From the NCBI GenBank assembly GCA_019310385.1, contig JAFDEK010000073.1, positions 1 to 53,920 of the forward strand: a stretch of DNA of 53,920 nt. The letters run 5' to 3'. The position numbers and the translations under genes are program-made. Positions 25,418 to 33,812 of this stretch are shown piece by piece. Each line of letters begins with the position of its first letter. Positions within the stretch are counted from its first letter, which is position 1. The stretch comes from Deltaproteobacteria bacterium (lineage in GTDB: Bacteria; Myxococcota_A; UBA9160; UBA4427). Under the pieces are notes generated by a model, which saw nothing but the letters and a program-made list of their open reading frames with translations, did no database searches and was not told where the DNA came from.

Positions 25418-25548
25418 TCGCGACTCCGAAGCGCGTAGACGGTGATCTGACCCTCCCCGAACTCCTTCACCGCTCGCAGCTCCATGCCGAGGGTCTCGGC
25501 CGGGGGATGGAATGCGCGAGGGAGAGCGGCTTGGCGGCGGGCATGGCT
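25414..25548 (-). pseudogene. Remnant C-terminal coding fragment upstream of the GT-C-like gene
   Basis: An open frame without a convincing start encodes 44 residues ending MELRAVKEFGEGQITVYALR plus SRE, then TGA overlapping the ATG of the GT-C-like gene as ATGA (25414-25417). The coupled overlap and protein-like end suggest the tail of a lost upstream operon gene. A TGA at 25549-25551 closes the frame on its upstream side. Family not recognised; it could be chance. Confidence 0.3.
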
Positions 25549-25836
25549 TCAGGCGCGGAGCATAGACCGTCACAGCATGGCTGCGGTAGACAAAAACAAG
25601 GGGTGTAGAATGGGGTCGAATGGCCGCTCCCGGTCGCTTCCTGGCCCTTTCGCGGGCAGCGGGTGGCGGAGCCGCTGCCCCCATGCTGGGCTCCGCCCCG
25701 CGGGTTGACTTGTCTCCAGCGAAGAGCTTTTCTCTCGGTCGAGGCCCCGGCAGCACTCGGCGAGCACTCGAAGCACGCGTGCCAGCTCAGCCGAGGAGTC
25801 TTCTCCCTTCATGAAGCAGCTCGATGAAGTACCGCG
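25549..25836. other. Non-coding gap between divergent genes
   Basis: Contains a relatively AT-rich patch (acaaaaacaaggggtg near 25592) that could hold promoters, and a near-duplicate of the next gene's start: atgaagcagctcg at 25811 and atgaagcaactcg at 25837. No convincing gene, RNA or terminator seen. Confidence 0.4.
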
Positions 25837-28524
25837 ATGAAGCAACTCGTCGATGACGCCCTGGCGCGTTGGCTCTCGCGCTGGGTCGACGGCGTGCGGG
25901 TCCGGGCTCGCGGGATCGTGGTCGTCTCCCTGCTGCTCACGGCGGGCTTCGCCCTATACACGGCGCGCCACCTCGGTATCAACTCGGACAACCTCTCGCT
26001 CATCTCGAGCGATCTCCCATCGCGCCAGGCGCACCTGAAGTTCATCGAGCACTTCCCGAATCTCGAAGAGGCTCTCTTCGTGGTGGTCGATGGTCGCACT
26101 CCCGAGCTGACCCGATCGGCCAGCCGCCAGCTCGCGGAGCGACTGCGACAGGAGCCGGAGCTCTTCTCCGAAGTCTACCTGCCCGGTGGCGGCGACTTCT
26201 TCGAAGAGAAGGGCCTGCTCTACAGCAGCGTGGAGGAGCTCGACGACTTCGCGGATCAAATGGCCCGGATCCAGCCCTTCATCGGCGAGCTGGAGCCGGA
26301 TCCCTCCATCGAGCGGATGGCGGACCTGATTCACCGGGGCCTGGAAGAGCGCGACGAGACTGGGGCAGACACCGTCCAATGGACGCTGGTGCTCGACCGG
26401 GTCGGCGAGGCCACAGTCGCGATCTACGAGGAATTCCCGCTCGCCGTATCCTGGGAGGCGCTTCTGCTCGAGGGTTCGTCCCAGGAGCCGTCCACGCGAC
26501 AGACCCTCGTCGCTCACCCGATCCTCGACTACAGCGACATCCTGCTCGGGCGCGAGCCCATCGAGAGGATTCGCTCGATCAGTCGCGAGCTGGGCCTCGT
26601 ACCCGAGCGAGGAGTCACCGTGCGCATCACGGGCAACCCGGCTCTCAATACGGAGGAGATGATCGCTCTGGCCTGGGATATCGGCGGCGCCGGGGCATTC
26701 TGCTTTTTCTTCGTCGCACTCGTCCTCTACCGGGCCCTTCGCTGCGTACCGCTGGTCGTCGCGGCCCTCGTCACCTTGCTGGTCGGTCTGATCTGGACGG
26801 GCGCGTTCACGGCCGTCGCCATCGGGCACCTCAACCTCGCCTCGATCACCTTCGGAATCCTCTTCATCGGCCTCGGCGTCGACTTCGGGATCCACATGGG
26901 GATGCGCTACGCAGAGCTCCTGCGGCGGGGCCTTCCGCAGCCGGAAGCGCTGCGCGAGACCGCGTCGAGCGTCGGGGGGGCCCTCTTCTTCTGCACCCTC
27001 ACCACGGCGGTCAGCTTCTACGTCTTCATGTTCACCGATTTTCGGGGCCTCGCAGAGCTGGGTGCCATCGCGGGGACCGGGATGTTCATCATCTTCTTCC
27101 TCACCCTGACCCTGCTTCCGGCGCTGGTGAGCAGCTGGCTTCGTGTGGATCCGGAGCGCCACCTCGGCAAGACGCTCCACTTCGATCCCCGGCGCCTGCG
27201 CTGGTTCGCTGCTCGGCCGGGCACGGTCCGCTGGGCCTCGCTCGCGGTCGGCCTCCTCTGTATCGCCCTCCTACCGGGACTCCGCTTCGATCCGAACGTC
27301 GTGGAGATGCGCGACCCCTCCTCCGAGTCGGTTCAGGCCTTCAAGGATCTCCTTGGAAGTCAGAGCTCGCCCTGGTTCCTGAACGTGCTGGTCGGGGATC
27401 AGAAGGAGGCAGCGCACATCGCCGAGCAGGTCGAAGCGCTGCCCGAAGTCGATTTTGCGCTCACTCTCGCGAGCTACGTCCCGGAGGAGCAGCAGGAGAA
27501 GCTCGAGATCCTGGCAGACATCGCCTTCTTCCTCGAAGAGCCTATCCTCGAAAAGCCCCAGGGCGGAAGCGCCGCTTCGCCGGGAAGCGCGGATGTGCGG
27601 ATGACGGCGTTGCGAGACCTCTACGAGTACCTCGACACATCGGGGCTCGCGGCTGGAGACGACGCGCTCGCGGCCGGCGTGGGCCAGCTGCGAGATCGCC
27701 TTGGGGTCTTCCTCGAGCGGATCGTGAGGGAGGGGCGCAGCCAGGAGGCGCTGGACGAGTTCGAAGTCCTGCTCCTCTCCTCGCTCCCGGACCAGCTCGC
27801 GCGACTCCGCCGCGCGCTCGCCGCCAGCGAGATCCAGCTGTCGACGCTGCCGCCTTCGCTTCGGCGCCAGATGCGGACCGACGAGGGCATCGCTCGCGTC
27901 CAGGTCTTTCCCAGCGCCGACATGAGCGTGCTGGAAGATCTCGAGGACTTCGTGGTTGCCGTGCAGGGAGTCGCGCCAGGAGCCGCCGGCGTGCCCGTGA
28001 ACCTGGTGGAGTTCGGCGTAGTGACGGTGTCCTCCTTCCGGCAGGCTCTCGTCTCGGCCGTGTTGCTGATCTCGTTGCTGCTGTGGGCGCTGTGGCGGGA
28101 TTTCTCCGATGTGCTCCTGGTCATGCTGCCCCTCTGCCTCGGGGCGGCGTTGACCGCGGCGACGATGGCGCTCTTCGGTATCGCATTCGGCTTTGCAAAC
28201 GTCATCGTGATTCCCCTGCTCTTCGGGATCGGGGTCGACAGCGCGATCCATCTCGTCCAGAACTCCAAGGAAGGACGCACCCGGGAGGACGGCCTGCTGG
28301 GCACCTCCACCGCCCGAGCGGTCTACTACAGCGCCCTGACCTCGATCGTCAGCTTCGGGAGTCTCGCCTTCTCGGGGCACAATGGGATGCACAACCTCGG
28401 AGTGACCCTGACCATCGGCCTCGTCTACACCGTGGTCTGCGTCTTCGTCGTGCTGCCCGCACTCCTCGATCTGCACGAGCGGGGCGAGCGGATGCCTCAG
28501 CAGGCGGAGGGATTTATGAAATGA
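25837..28524 (+). CDS. HpnN-like RND/MMPL lipid exporter
   Basis: 895 residues with two blocks of membrane helices separated by periplasmic domains: helix at ~27-45, block ~280-430, helix ~460-480, block ~735-885. Signatures GILFIGLGVDFGIHMGMR and LLFGIGVDSAIHLVQN hold the intramembrane acidic residues for proton coupling. Periplasmic motif NSDNLSLISSDLPSRQ and overall length match the hopanoid-biosynthesis-associated exporter HpnN and relatives. A second RND gene of different length is at 16168. Hopanoid or other lipid transport is inferred from family likeness; no hopanoid genes are in the window. Confidence 0.83.
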   Translation: MKQLVDDALARWLSRWVDGVRVRARGIVVVSLLLTAGFALYTARHLGINSDNLSLISSDLPSRQAHLKFIEHFPNLEEALFVVVDGRTPELTRSASRQLAERLRQEPELFSEVYLPGGGDFFEEKGLLYSSVEELDDFADQMARIQPFIGELEPDPSIERMADLIHRGLEERDETGADTVQWTLVLDRVGEATVAIYEEFPLAVSWEALLLEGSSQEPSTRQTLVAHPILDYSDILLGREPIERIRSISRELGLVPERGVTVRITGNPALNTEEMIALAWDIGGAGAFCFFFVALVLYRALRCVPLVVAALVTLLVGLIWTGAFTAVAIGHLNLASITFGILFIGLGVDFGIHMGMRYAELLRRGLPQPEALRETASSVGGALFFCTLTTAVSFYVFMFTDFRGLAELGAIAGTGMFIIFFLTLTLLPALVSSWLRVDPERHLGKTLHFDPRRLRWFAARPGTVRWASLAVGLLCIALLPGLRFDPNVVEMRDPSSESVQAFKDLLGSQSSPWFLNVLVGDQKEAAHIAEQVEALPEVDFALTLASYVPEEQQEKLEILADIAFFLEEPILEKPQGGSAASPGSADVRMTALRDLYEYLDTSGLAAGDDALAAGVGQLRDRLGVFLERIVREGRSQEALDEFEVLLLSSLPDQLARLRRALAASEIQLSTLPPSLRRQMRTDEGIARVQVFPSADMSVLEDLEDFVVAVQGVAPGAAGVPVNLVEFGVVTVSSFRQALVSAVLLISLLLWALWRDFSDVLLVMLPLCLGAALTAATMALFGIAFGFANVIVIPLLFGIGVDSAIHLVQNSKEGRTREDGLLGTSTARAVYYSALTSIVSFGSLAFSGHNGMHNLGVTLTIGLVYTVVCVFVVLPALLDLHERGERMPQQAEGFMK

Positions 28525-28527
28525 CCC

Positions 28528-29565
28528 CTACAGCCCCAGCACTTCCCCCACCGCCGCGATCACCCGGTCGTGCACGTGGCCATTGGTCACGATCACGCCC
28601 TTGTTGTCGCGTAGGGTGCGGCCGATGGAGAAGTCGAGATCTTTGCCGCTCACGTCGGTGACGCGGCCGCCGGCCTCGCGGATCACCATGGCACCCGCGG
28701 CGTGATCCCAGATCTTCTCTTCATAGTCCTTACGGGTGGGAAGGCGCAGGTAGATCGAGGCGTCACCGCGGGACACCGCCGCGTACTTGCACTGGCTATC
28801 GATGCGATAGGGGGGCGCCTCGATGCCCAGCAGCTCCGCGACCCTGGCGGAGTCCGACTGGGAGGAGTGGGCCGACTCGACGGACTCGCAGAAGGAGGCC
28901 TGGGCGGTGTCGCGGATCTCGGTCACGTGGATCGCGCTCTCCTTCGCGTCGTCGAGGGTGCGCATGCTCGCCCCCCCGCCCTTCACCGCGATGAAGAGGC
29001 AACCCTTTGCGCCGTCGGGCTCGCCGGCCTTCACGGGCAGGTTGGGGCAGCCCAGCACCCCGAGCACCACCTCGCCGTCCTCGATCAGCGCCAGCGCGAC
29101 GGCGTACTGGTCGAGACGCAGGAAGCCCTTGGTGCCGTCGATGGGATCGAGGGTCCAGTGGCGACCTCGCCCTCCCCCCTCGTAGGTGCCGTAGTCGATC
29201 AGGTCGAGGATCTCCGCCTCCTCGAGCCCGGACACCACCTCGCGCACGTTGGCGACCACCTTGCTCGTCAGCTCGGCGTTGCCCGAATCGCGCAGCTCGG
29301 CGGCGTCTTCCTCGCCCACCATGGGGATGTCGGGAAAGTGCTGGCGCAGAACCTGGGTCACCACCGCCTGGGCGCCGAAATCGGCGACGGTGACCGGGGA
29401 GCGATCCTTCTTGGACATGGACTCGTCCGAGACCAGGTTCGCCTGCACGGTGCGGCACAGGCCGCTGGCCAGCAAGACGGCCTCGACGGCTACGCGCCGC
29501 TCTGCATCCAGTGAATTCTCTTTCGAGTTTTTCGACTCTTTCGAGCTTTTCGACTTTTTCGACAT
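28528..29565 (-). CDS. 3'(2'),5'-bisphosphate nucleotidase / inositol-phosphatase family
   Basis: 345 residues, Mg-dependent Li-sensitive phosphatase fold. Metal motifs: VGEEDAAELR (GEE), WTLDPIDGTKGF (DPIDGT) and IWDHAAGAMVIREAGG (WDxAA). The extra length and sequence match the HAL2/CysQ-like group that removes the 3'-phosphate from PAP or PAPS, rather than inositol monophosphatase. The N-terminus is a Ser/Lys repeat (MSKKSKSSKESKNSKENS) encoded by a ctttcgag-type DNA repeat at ~29505-29565 and looks disordered. Translation may begin at this ATG or further in. It is convergent with the HpnN-like gene, 3 bp apart. Confidence 0.86.
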   Translation of the reverse strand: MSKKSKSSKESKNSKENSLDAERRVAVEAVLLASGLCRTVQANLVSDESMSKKDRSPVTVADFGAQAVVTQVLRQHFPDIPMVGEEDAAELRDSGNAELTSKVVANVREVVSGLEEAEILDLIDYGTYEGGGRGRHWTLDPIDGTKGFLRLDQYAVALALIEDGEVVLGVLGCPNLPVKAGEPDGAKGCLFIAVKGGGASMRTLDDAKESAIHVTEIRDTAQASFCESVESAHSSQSDSARVAELLGIEAPPYRIDSQCKYAAVSRGDASIYLRLPTRKDYEEKIWDHAAGAMVIREAGGRVTDVSGKDLDFSIGRTLRDNKGVIVTNGHVHDRVIAAVGEVLGL

Positions 29566-29643
29566 GGGGGGTCTCGCACTCCTCTCGTTCCTGCCGCTCT
29601 CGCTCGCCGGGGCTCAGGCTACCGGGTAGCCGATGGCCCCAGC

Positions 29644-29703
29644 GCAGGCAAGAGTGCAGGTGCGGGCGCAGGTGAGAGCGCAGACAAGAGTGCAGGCAGG
29701 CGC
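29644..29703 (+). repeat. 12-bp tandem repeat, five copies
   Basis: gcaggcaagagt-type units at 29644, 29656, 29668, 29680 and 29692, each with a few substitutions. Lies between the phosphatase gene start and the 3' end of the small secreted protein gene, both on the minus strand. Confidence 0.8.
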
Positions 29704-29721
29704 TTCAGGGAGCGTTCTGGC

Positions 29722-29952
29722 TCAGAAGCCAGGCGCCATCTCGCCAGCGGATCGGGCGAAGCGGTAGCGGTACGGGCCCTCCTTGGCACCCCGCTGCTTC
29801 CACGGGTTCTCCTGGCTCGGTGTCTGCTCGGCAACGGGCTCCAGGCGACAGGCCGCCACCTTTCCTTCAGCGGAATCGGTGAGGCTGGTGGTGACGGCGC
29901 CCGCAGCACCGCCGAGCAGGAAGGCGCCGGTTACGACTGCAACGATCTTCAT
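29722..29952 (-). CDS. Small secreted or membrane-anchored protein, unknown function
   Basis: 76 residues beginning MKIVAVVTGAFLLGGAAGAV, a typical signal peptide or anchor, followed by a polar domain with one Cys and a basic GPYRYRFAR. ATG 29952 has a very strong aggagagga ribosome-binding site. No family recognised. The 16-bp palindrome at 30017-30032 lies 65 bp upstream and could control it. Confidence 0.6.
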   Translation of the reverse strand: MKIVAVVTGAFLLGGAAGAVTTSLTDSAEGKVAACRLEPVAEQTPSQENPWKQRGAKEGPYRYRFARSAGEMAPGF

Positions 29953-30016
29953 GTCCTCTCCTCCAGTGAGGTCATCTCACGGTGCCTGTATCATCGCCCG
30001 GACCCCGACATAGCTC

Positions 30017-30032
30017 TGTGAAGCGCTTCACA
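30017..30032. promoter_or_regulatory. 16-bp perfect palindrome, LacI/GalR-type operator candidate
   Basis: TGTGAAGCGCTTCACA is perfectly self-complementary with a central CG and TGAA/TTCA half-sites, the general shape of LacI-family operators. It sits in the gap between the divergent small secreted protein (65 bp away) and the LLM gene (180 bp away). No regulator gene is adjacent. Confidence 0.45.
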
Positions 30033-30212
30033 CAGGCAGCACGATTGTCCCTTTCTCTTCTTGACTGCACTTGACCAGAGCCACCCGGGCTTGAATGATC
30101 CCAATCGGGATGGTCTCGTCGGCCCTGCTGGCCCCCGGGGAGCCGGGCGCGCTATCGGGAGAGCAATCGCAGCGCGGGTGCGCCGAGCGCGGAAAGAAGG
30201 AGCAGCAATCCC

Positions 30213-31205
30213 ATGGCGAATCTCACCCTGCGCCTCGACCTGCGCGCGCCCGGCTTCGGCACGCCGAAGGAATCGCTCTACGCCGCGGGGCTCGAGATGG
30301 CCGAGTGGGCGGATCGCCAGGGCTTCGCGGAGTGCATGCTCTCGGAGCACCACGGCAGCGAGGACGGCTACCTGCCCTCGCCCCTGCTCTACGGAGCCGC
30401 GGTGGCGGCGCGCAGCCGGCGCATGCGCGTGCAAGTCTCCGCCCTCGTGCTCCCCCTCCACGACCCCCTGCGCATCGCCGAGGACGTCGCCGTGCTGGAC
30501 AACCTCAGTGGCGGCCGGGTCGAGCTGGTGATCGCCGGAGGCTTCCTGCCCTCGGAGTTCGAGATGTTCGGGCGCTCGCGTGGAGAACGCGGCGCCCTCA
30601 TCGAGGAGGGCATCGAAACGCTGAAGCGTGCGTGGACCGGGGAGCCCTTCGACTACCGCGGCCGCCGAGCGCGGGTGCGCCCGACCCCCGTGCAGCGGCC
30701 CCACCCTCCCCTCCTGCTCGGCGGCTCGACGAAGGCGTCGGCCCGCCGCGCCGCACGCATCGCCGACGGGTACGTCCCGGCCGTGCCGGAGCTCTACGTC
30801 CTATACGCGGCCGAGTGCGAGCGCCTCGGCAAGCCCGCGGCGCCGCCCCGCACGGTGGGCTCCTTCTCCCTCTTCGTCGCCGAAGATCCCGATGCCCTCT
30901 GGACGAAGATCGCCCCCCACGCGCTGCACGAGAGCCGCTCCTACGCACGCTGGTACGTGGAGGGCGCCGCGAGCGGCCCCTATCAGGACTTCGAGAGCGC
31001 CGATGCGCTGCGCGCCTCGCAGCTCTACCAGGTGCTCACGCCAGACGAGTGCGTCGGCCTCGCCGAGCAAATGGGGCCCGAGGTATGGCTCTATCTTCAC
31101 CCCCTGGTCGGAGGCCTCGACCCTGCGGTGGGCTGGGAGAGCCTGGAGCTACTGGCGTCGAAGGTCCTGCCCCGGCTCGAGACTCAGTCCGAGGCCGGCT
31201 CCTGA
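30213..31205 (+). CDS. Luciferase-like (LLM) flavin-dependent oxidoreductase
   Basis: 330 residues of the bacterial-luciferase TIM-barrel family: LYAAGLEMAEWADRQGF, ECMLSEHHGSEDGYLPSPL (with SEHH), VSALVLPLHDPLRIAEDVAV and GGRVELVIAGGFLPSEFEMF. The SEHH motif and length are those of alkanal/nitrilotriacetate-type monooxygenases. ATG 30213 has aaggag upstream. Its 3' end overlaps the convergent STAS-like gene by 22 bp. It differs clearly from the LLM at 21481-22551, so they are not recent duplicates. Substrate unknown. Confidence 0.85.
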   Translation: MANLTLRLDLRAPGFGTPKESLYAAGLEMAEWADRQGFAECMLSEHHGSEDGYLPSPLLYGAAVAARSRRMRVQVSALVLPLHDPLRIAEDVAVLDNLSGGRVELVIAGGFLPSEFEMFGRSRGERGALIEEGIETLKRAWTGEPFDYRGRRARVRPTPVQRPHPPLLLGGSTKASARRAARIADGYVPAVPELYVLYAAECERLGKPAAPPRTVGSFSLFVAEDPDALWTKIAPHALHESRSYARWYVEGAASGPYQDFESADALRASQLYQVLTPDECVGLAEQMGPEVWLYLHPLVGGLDPAVGWESLELLASKVLPRLETQSEAGS

Positions 31206-31564
31206 GCAGCGATCCAGGCCCGGGCGCGCTTCATATCCGCGTAGGCGAAGTGCTCCACCTCCGCCGAGACGAAGATCTTCGCGAGCTTCGGCCCGACGCT
31301 GGCGAGCGCGCTGTCCGTCACCAGCGCGACCCGACCGATCTTGCTCTGGTGCTCCTTCACGAAACGCATGTGGGACAGAAAGCCCGCGAAATCCTCCCAG
31401 CCGGGGAAGGACTGCGTGTGGATCATCAATCCGCCGAGCGCCCCGTGGCTTGCGATGATCGGATCCACCACGGCGGCGAGCTCCTCGAAGTCCGCTTCCT
31501 GCAGCGGTCCTCGGGGCTCCACGCACACGACACGGTTCGCCTCATCGCCGCTGATGTCGAGCAT
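31184..31564 (-). CDS. SpoIIAA/STAS-like small protein
   Basis: 126 residues from ATG 31564, which has gaggaga upstream. Features: RGPLQEADFEELAAVVDPII, LGGLMIHTQSFPGWEDFAGF, KIGRVALVTDSALASVGPKL and VEHFAYADMKRARAWI. These match the SpoIIAA-like family (alpha/beta sandwich, STAS relatives), single-domain proteins of unknown role, often in marine and soil bacteria. The phosphorylatable Ser of true anti-anti-sigma factors is not identifiable. Overlaps the LLM gene tail. Confidence 0.78.
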   Translation of the reverse strand: MLDISGDEANRVVCVEPRGPLQEADFEELAAVVDPIIASHGALGGLMIHTQSFPGWEDFAGFLSHMRFVKEHQSKIGRVALVTDSALASVGPKLAKIFVSAEVEHFAYADMKRARAWIAAQEPASD

Positions 31565-31633
31565 CGTTTTCTCCTCGCGTGCGGGCACGGCTCCTCGCCA
31601 GCGCCGCGAGCGCAGTGGCGCTGGCTCTCGGGA

Positions 31634-33649
31634 TCATGGCACGGCCACGGCTCCGCCGCGATCCGCCACCGGACCGAGGCCGCCGCTCGGCGCGAGACTG
31701 CAGCGCAGCTCGGGAGTGGCGCGGGTATCGCGAACGACGAGGCGTCCTTCGGCGTCCGCGCCACGGCAGCTCCACACGGGCTCCGGAGCTTCGCCCCGTT
31801 CCGCTGCCGCGGCGGCGACGCGAAGCCAGACGGAGCCGCACGGGGAACCGCGCAGAGGCAAGCGAACCCTCCCCCCGGCCGAGCCGCCCGCGCCCGGCTC
31901 CGGCCAGGGCACTGCGTAACGCCGGGCGACCTCGAGCAGGGGATACCAACCCAGCTCCACTTCCAATGCCTCCGGAACTCGAGCTTGCTGCATGCCGTCG
32001 CCATCGGTCTCGATGACGAGGCGTACGGGACAACCCTCGAAGTGGGCCAGCATGAGACCGTCGCGGCGCCAGTCCGCCACGTAGCCCCGCTGCAGCAGCA
32101 GCTCGGCGTCGGCGGGCAGGCCCCAGAGGATCACGTCCTCGAAGTCGACGCCGTGGGAGGCCACGAAGGTGGTGAGCTTGCGGCGCAGCGGCGTTCCCGC
32201 TCCGGCGTCTTCCTGGGCCAGCACGAGGGGATAGGTGCGTGACGGATAGGCGGGGAATGGGCGCACGGGATCGTCTCGCAGCAGCACGTGATGGGTGGGG
32301 CGCGAGACCGCGAAGGTGTGGGCCGGCATCCCTCCCTGCTCGGTCGCGTAGATCTGCCCCAGGTTGAGCAGCGGCGCCGCGTAGGGAACCGGAGCGTCGG
32401 CGTCCGCAAGAGGCCGCCCCAGCAGCGGGTCCATCACCATGGGGAGGCGCGCACCCGAGCGTTGCAGGCCGGCTTCGAGTCCCGCCAGGGCCGGCGCGCT
32501 GCGCACGCCCAGCTCGCGGTTGTAGCCCGCGGCCCAGAGCACACTCGCCAGACCGAGGACGACGAGGCTGCCCGCGGCTGCGCGGTACCAGCCGGGCGCT
32601 TCGATCCGCTCCATGGGCAGGGCCAAGAGCAGGCAGCACAGCGCCAGGGGGAGGAAGCGCGGCGCGAAGAACTCCCAGCCGGGGATGTGCAGGGGAAGCG
32701 CGAAGGCGCAAAGGAGCATCACCAGACCGGCCGTCAACAGGACCCGGTCTTCCCTGGGTCGCCTCTCCCAACGCGCCCCGGCGGCCCGGCGCGACCAGCC
32801 GGCGTGGATCGCCACGCCGAGGGCGAGCAGGATCGGCGTCCACACCCGCCAGGGCGGCCCGCTCGCAAAGCACTTCGCCATGAGCCAGGGACCGGGCCAT
32901 TCGGCCAGCCACGGCGCCGGCGCGGCGCCCGGCTCCGCGGTCAGGGCGGCCTGCTCGCCCGCCTGGGCGAGCATCATCAGCGCGAGGGCGACGGCCGGCA
33001 GTCCCATGGCGGCGCTGCGCGCCAGCTCGGCAGGCCAGCGGCGCGGCGGCGTGCGGGCCAGGCCCAGGGACAGGAGCAGCAGCCCGGTCAGAATCGCGGG
33101 AAAGATGTGGGCGAGGGCCTGGGCGAAGAGCAGAGCCGCGAGAAGCGCCCGCTCGCGGGTGCGCCAGCGCGGTCTCGCGACCGCGTAGGCGAGAATCAGC
33201 AGGCCCATACTCGTCGCGACGTAGAAGGAGAAGAAGCCCATGTACAGGCTCCACTGGAAGGCGAGACCCGCGAGGGCGATCCCGAGCCACACCCGGCGGC
33301 GATGCAGAGCCCGGGCGAGGGCCAGGGCGCCGGCACACCAGAGCAGCAGCACCCCCGAGAGCGCGATCCGGTATGCGCTCTGCCAGGGCAGCCAACGGTC
33401 GAGGGGGGCATAGAGGAAAGCGAAGCCGTGGTGGGTGATGGGTGACCCCCGGCGCAGGAAGTCGCCGTAGCCCGCGGCCGGGTCATCGAGGTGGTTCGCC
33501 ACGTGCAGCGTGAAGAAGTCCTGGGGCCCGTCGTGGGTGGGGAGGTAGTCGACGCTCCACAGGCTTCCGACGTTTCCGGCCACGACCAGCAGGCAGGCGA
33601 GCGCGGCCAGCCACGCCTCGGCGCGCCCGGGGGCATTCGGGCTCTTCAT
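31634..33649 (-). CDS. Large polytopic membrane protein, GT-C-like, unknown function
   Basis: 671 residues with about ten to eleven membrane helices in the N-terminal two-thirds and a ~250-residue soluble C-terminal domain. The first loop contains DYLPTHDGPQDFFTLHVANH and later THHGFAFLYAPLDRWL, acidic/aromatic loops like those of GT-C glycosyltransferases, but no family can be named firmly. ATG 33649 overlaps on the opposite strand with an ATG at 33648. It lies divergent to a methyltransferase, a YfhO-like protein and a GT2, so a role in cell-surface polysaccharide or lipid glycosylation fits the context. Confidence 0.65.
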   Translation of the reverse strand: MKSPNAPGRAEAWLAALACLLVVAGNVGSLWSVDYLPTHDGPQDFFTLHVANHLDDPAAGYGDFLRRGSPITHHGFAFLYAPLDRWLPWQSAYRIALSGVLLLWCAGALALARALHRRRVWLGIALAGLAFQWSLYMGFFSFYVATSMGLLILAYAVARPRWRTRERALLAALLFAQALAHIFPAILTGLLLLSLGLARTPPRRWPAELARSAAMGLPAVALALMMLAQAGEQAALTAEPGAAPAPWLAEWPGPWLMAKCFASGPPWRVWTPILLALGVAIHAGWSRRAAGARWERRPREDRVLLTAGLVMLLCAFALPLHIPGWEFFAPRFLPLALCCLLLALPMERIEAPGWYRAAAGSLVVLGLASVLWAAGYNRELGVRSAPALAGLEAGLQRSGARLPMVMDPLLGRPLADADAPVPYAAPLLNLGQIYATEQGGMPAHTFAVSRPTHHVLLRDDPVRPFPAYPSRTYPLVLAQEDAGAGTPLRRKLTTFVASHGVDFEDVILWGLPADAELLLQRGYVADWRRDGLMLAHFEGCPVRLVIETDGDGMQQARVPEALEVELGWYPLLEVARRYAVPWPEPGAGGSAGGRVRLPLRGSPCGSVWLRVAAAAAERGEAPEPVWSCRGADAEGRLVVRDTRATPELRCSLAPSGGLGPVADRGGAVAVP

Positions 33650-33812
33650 GGCCCGAACATCGGAAGATCAAGGGGTTGGCTTGAGCTTCTGCCTCTCAAG
33701 GAAGCCCCGGACGCGGCCGATGGATCGGGTGGGGCTACCGCCCGCGCCGCGGCGGACGGGCTCTGCGTGCTCGAGAAGCGAGCACGACACCGGAAGCCGG
33801 GAGGAGAGAGCG

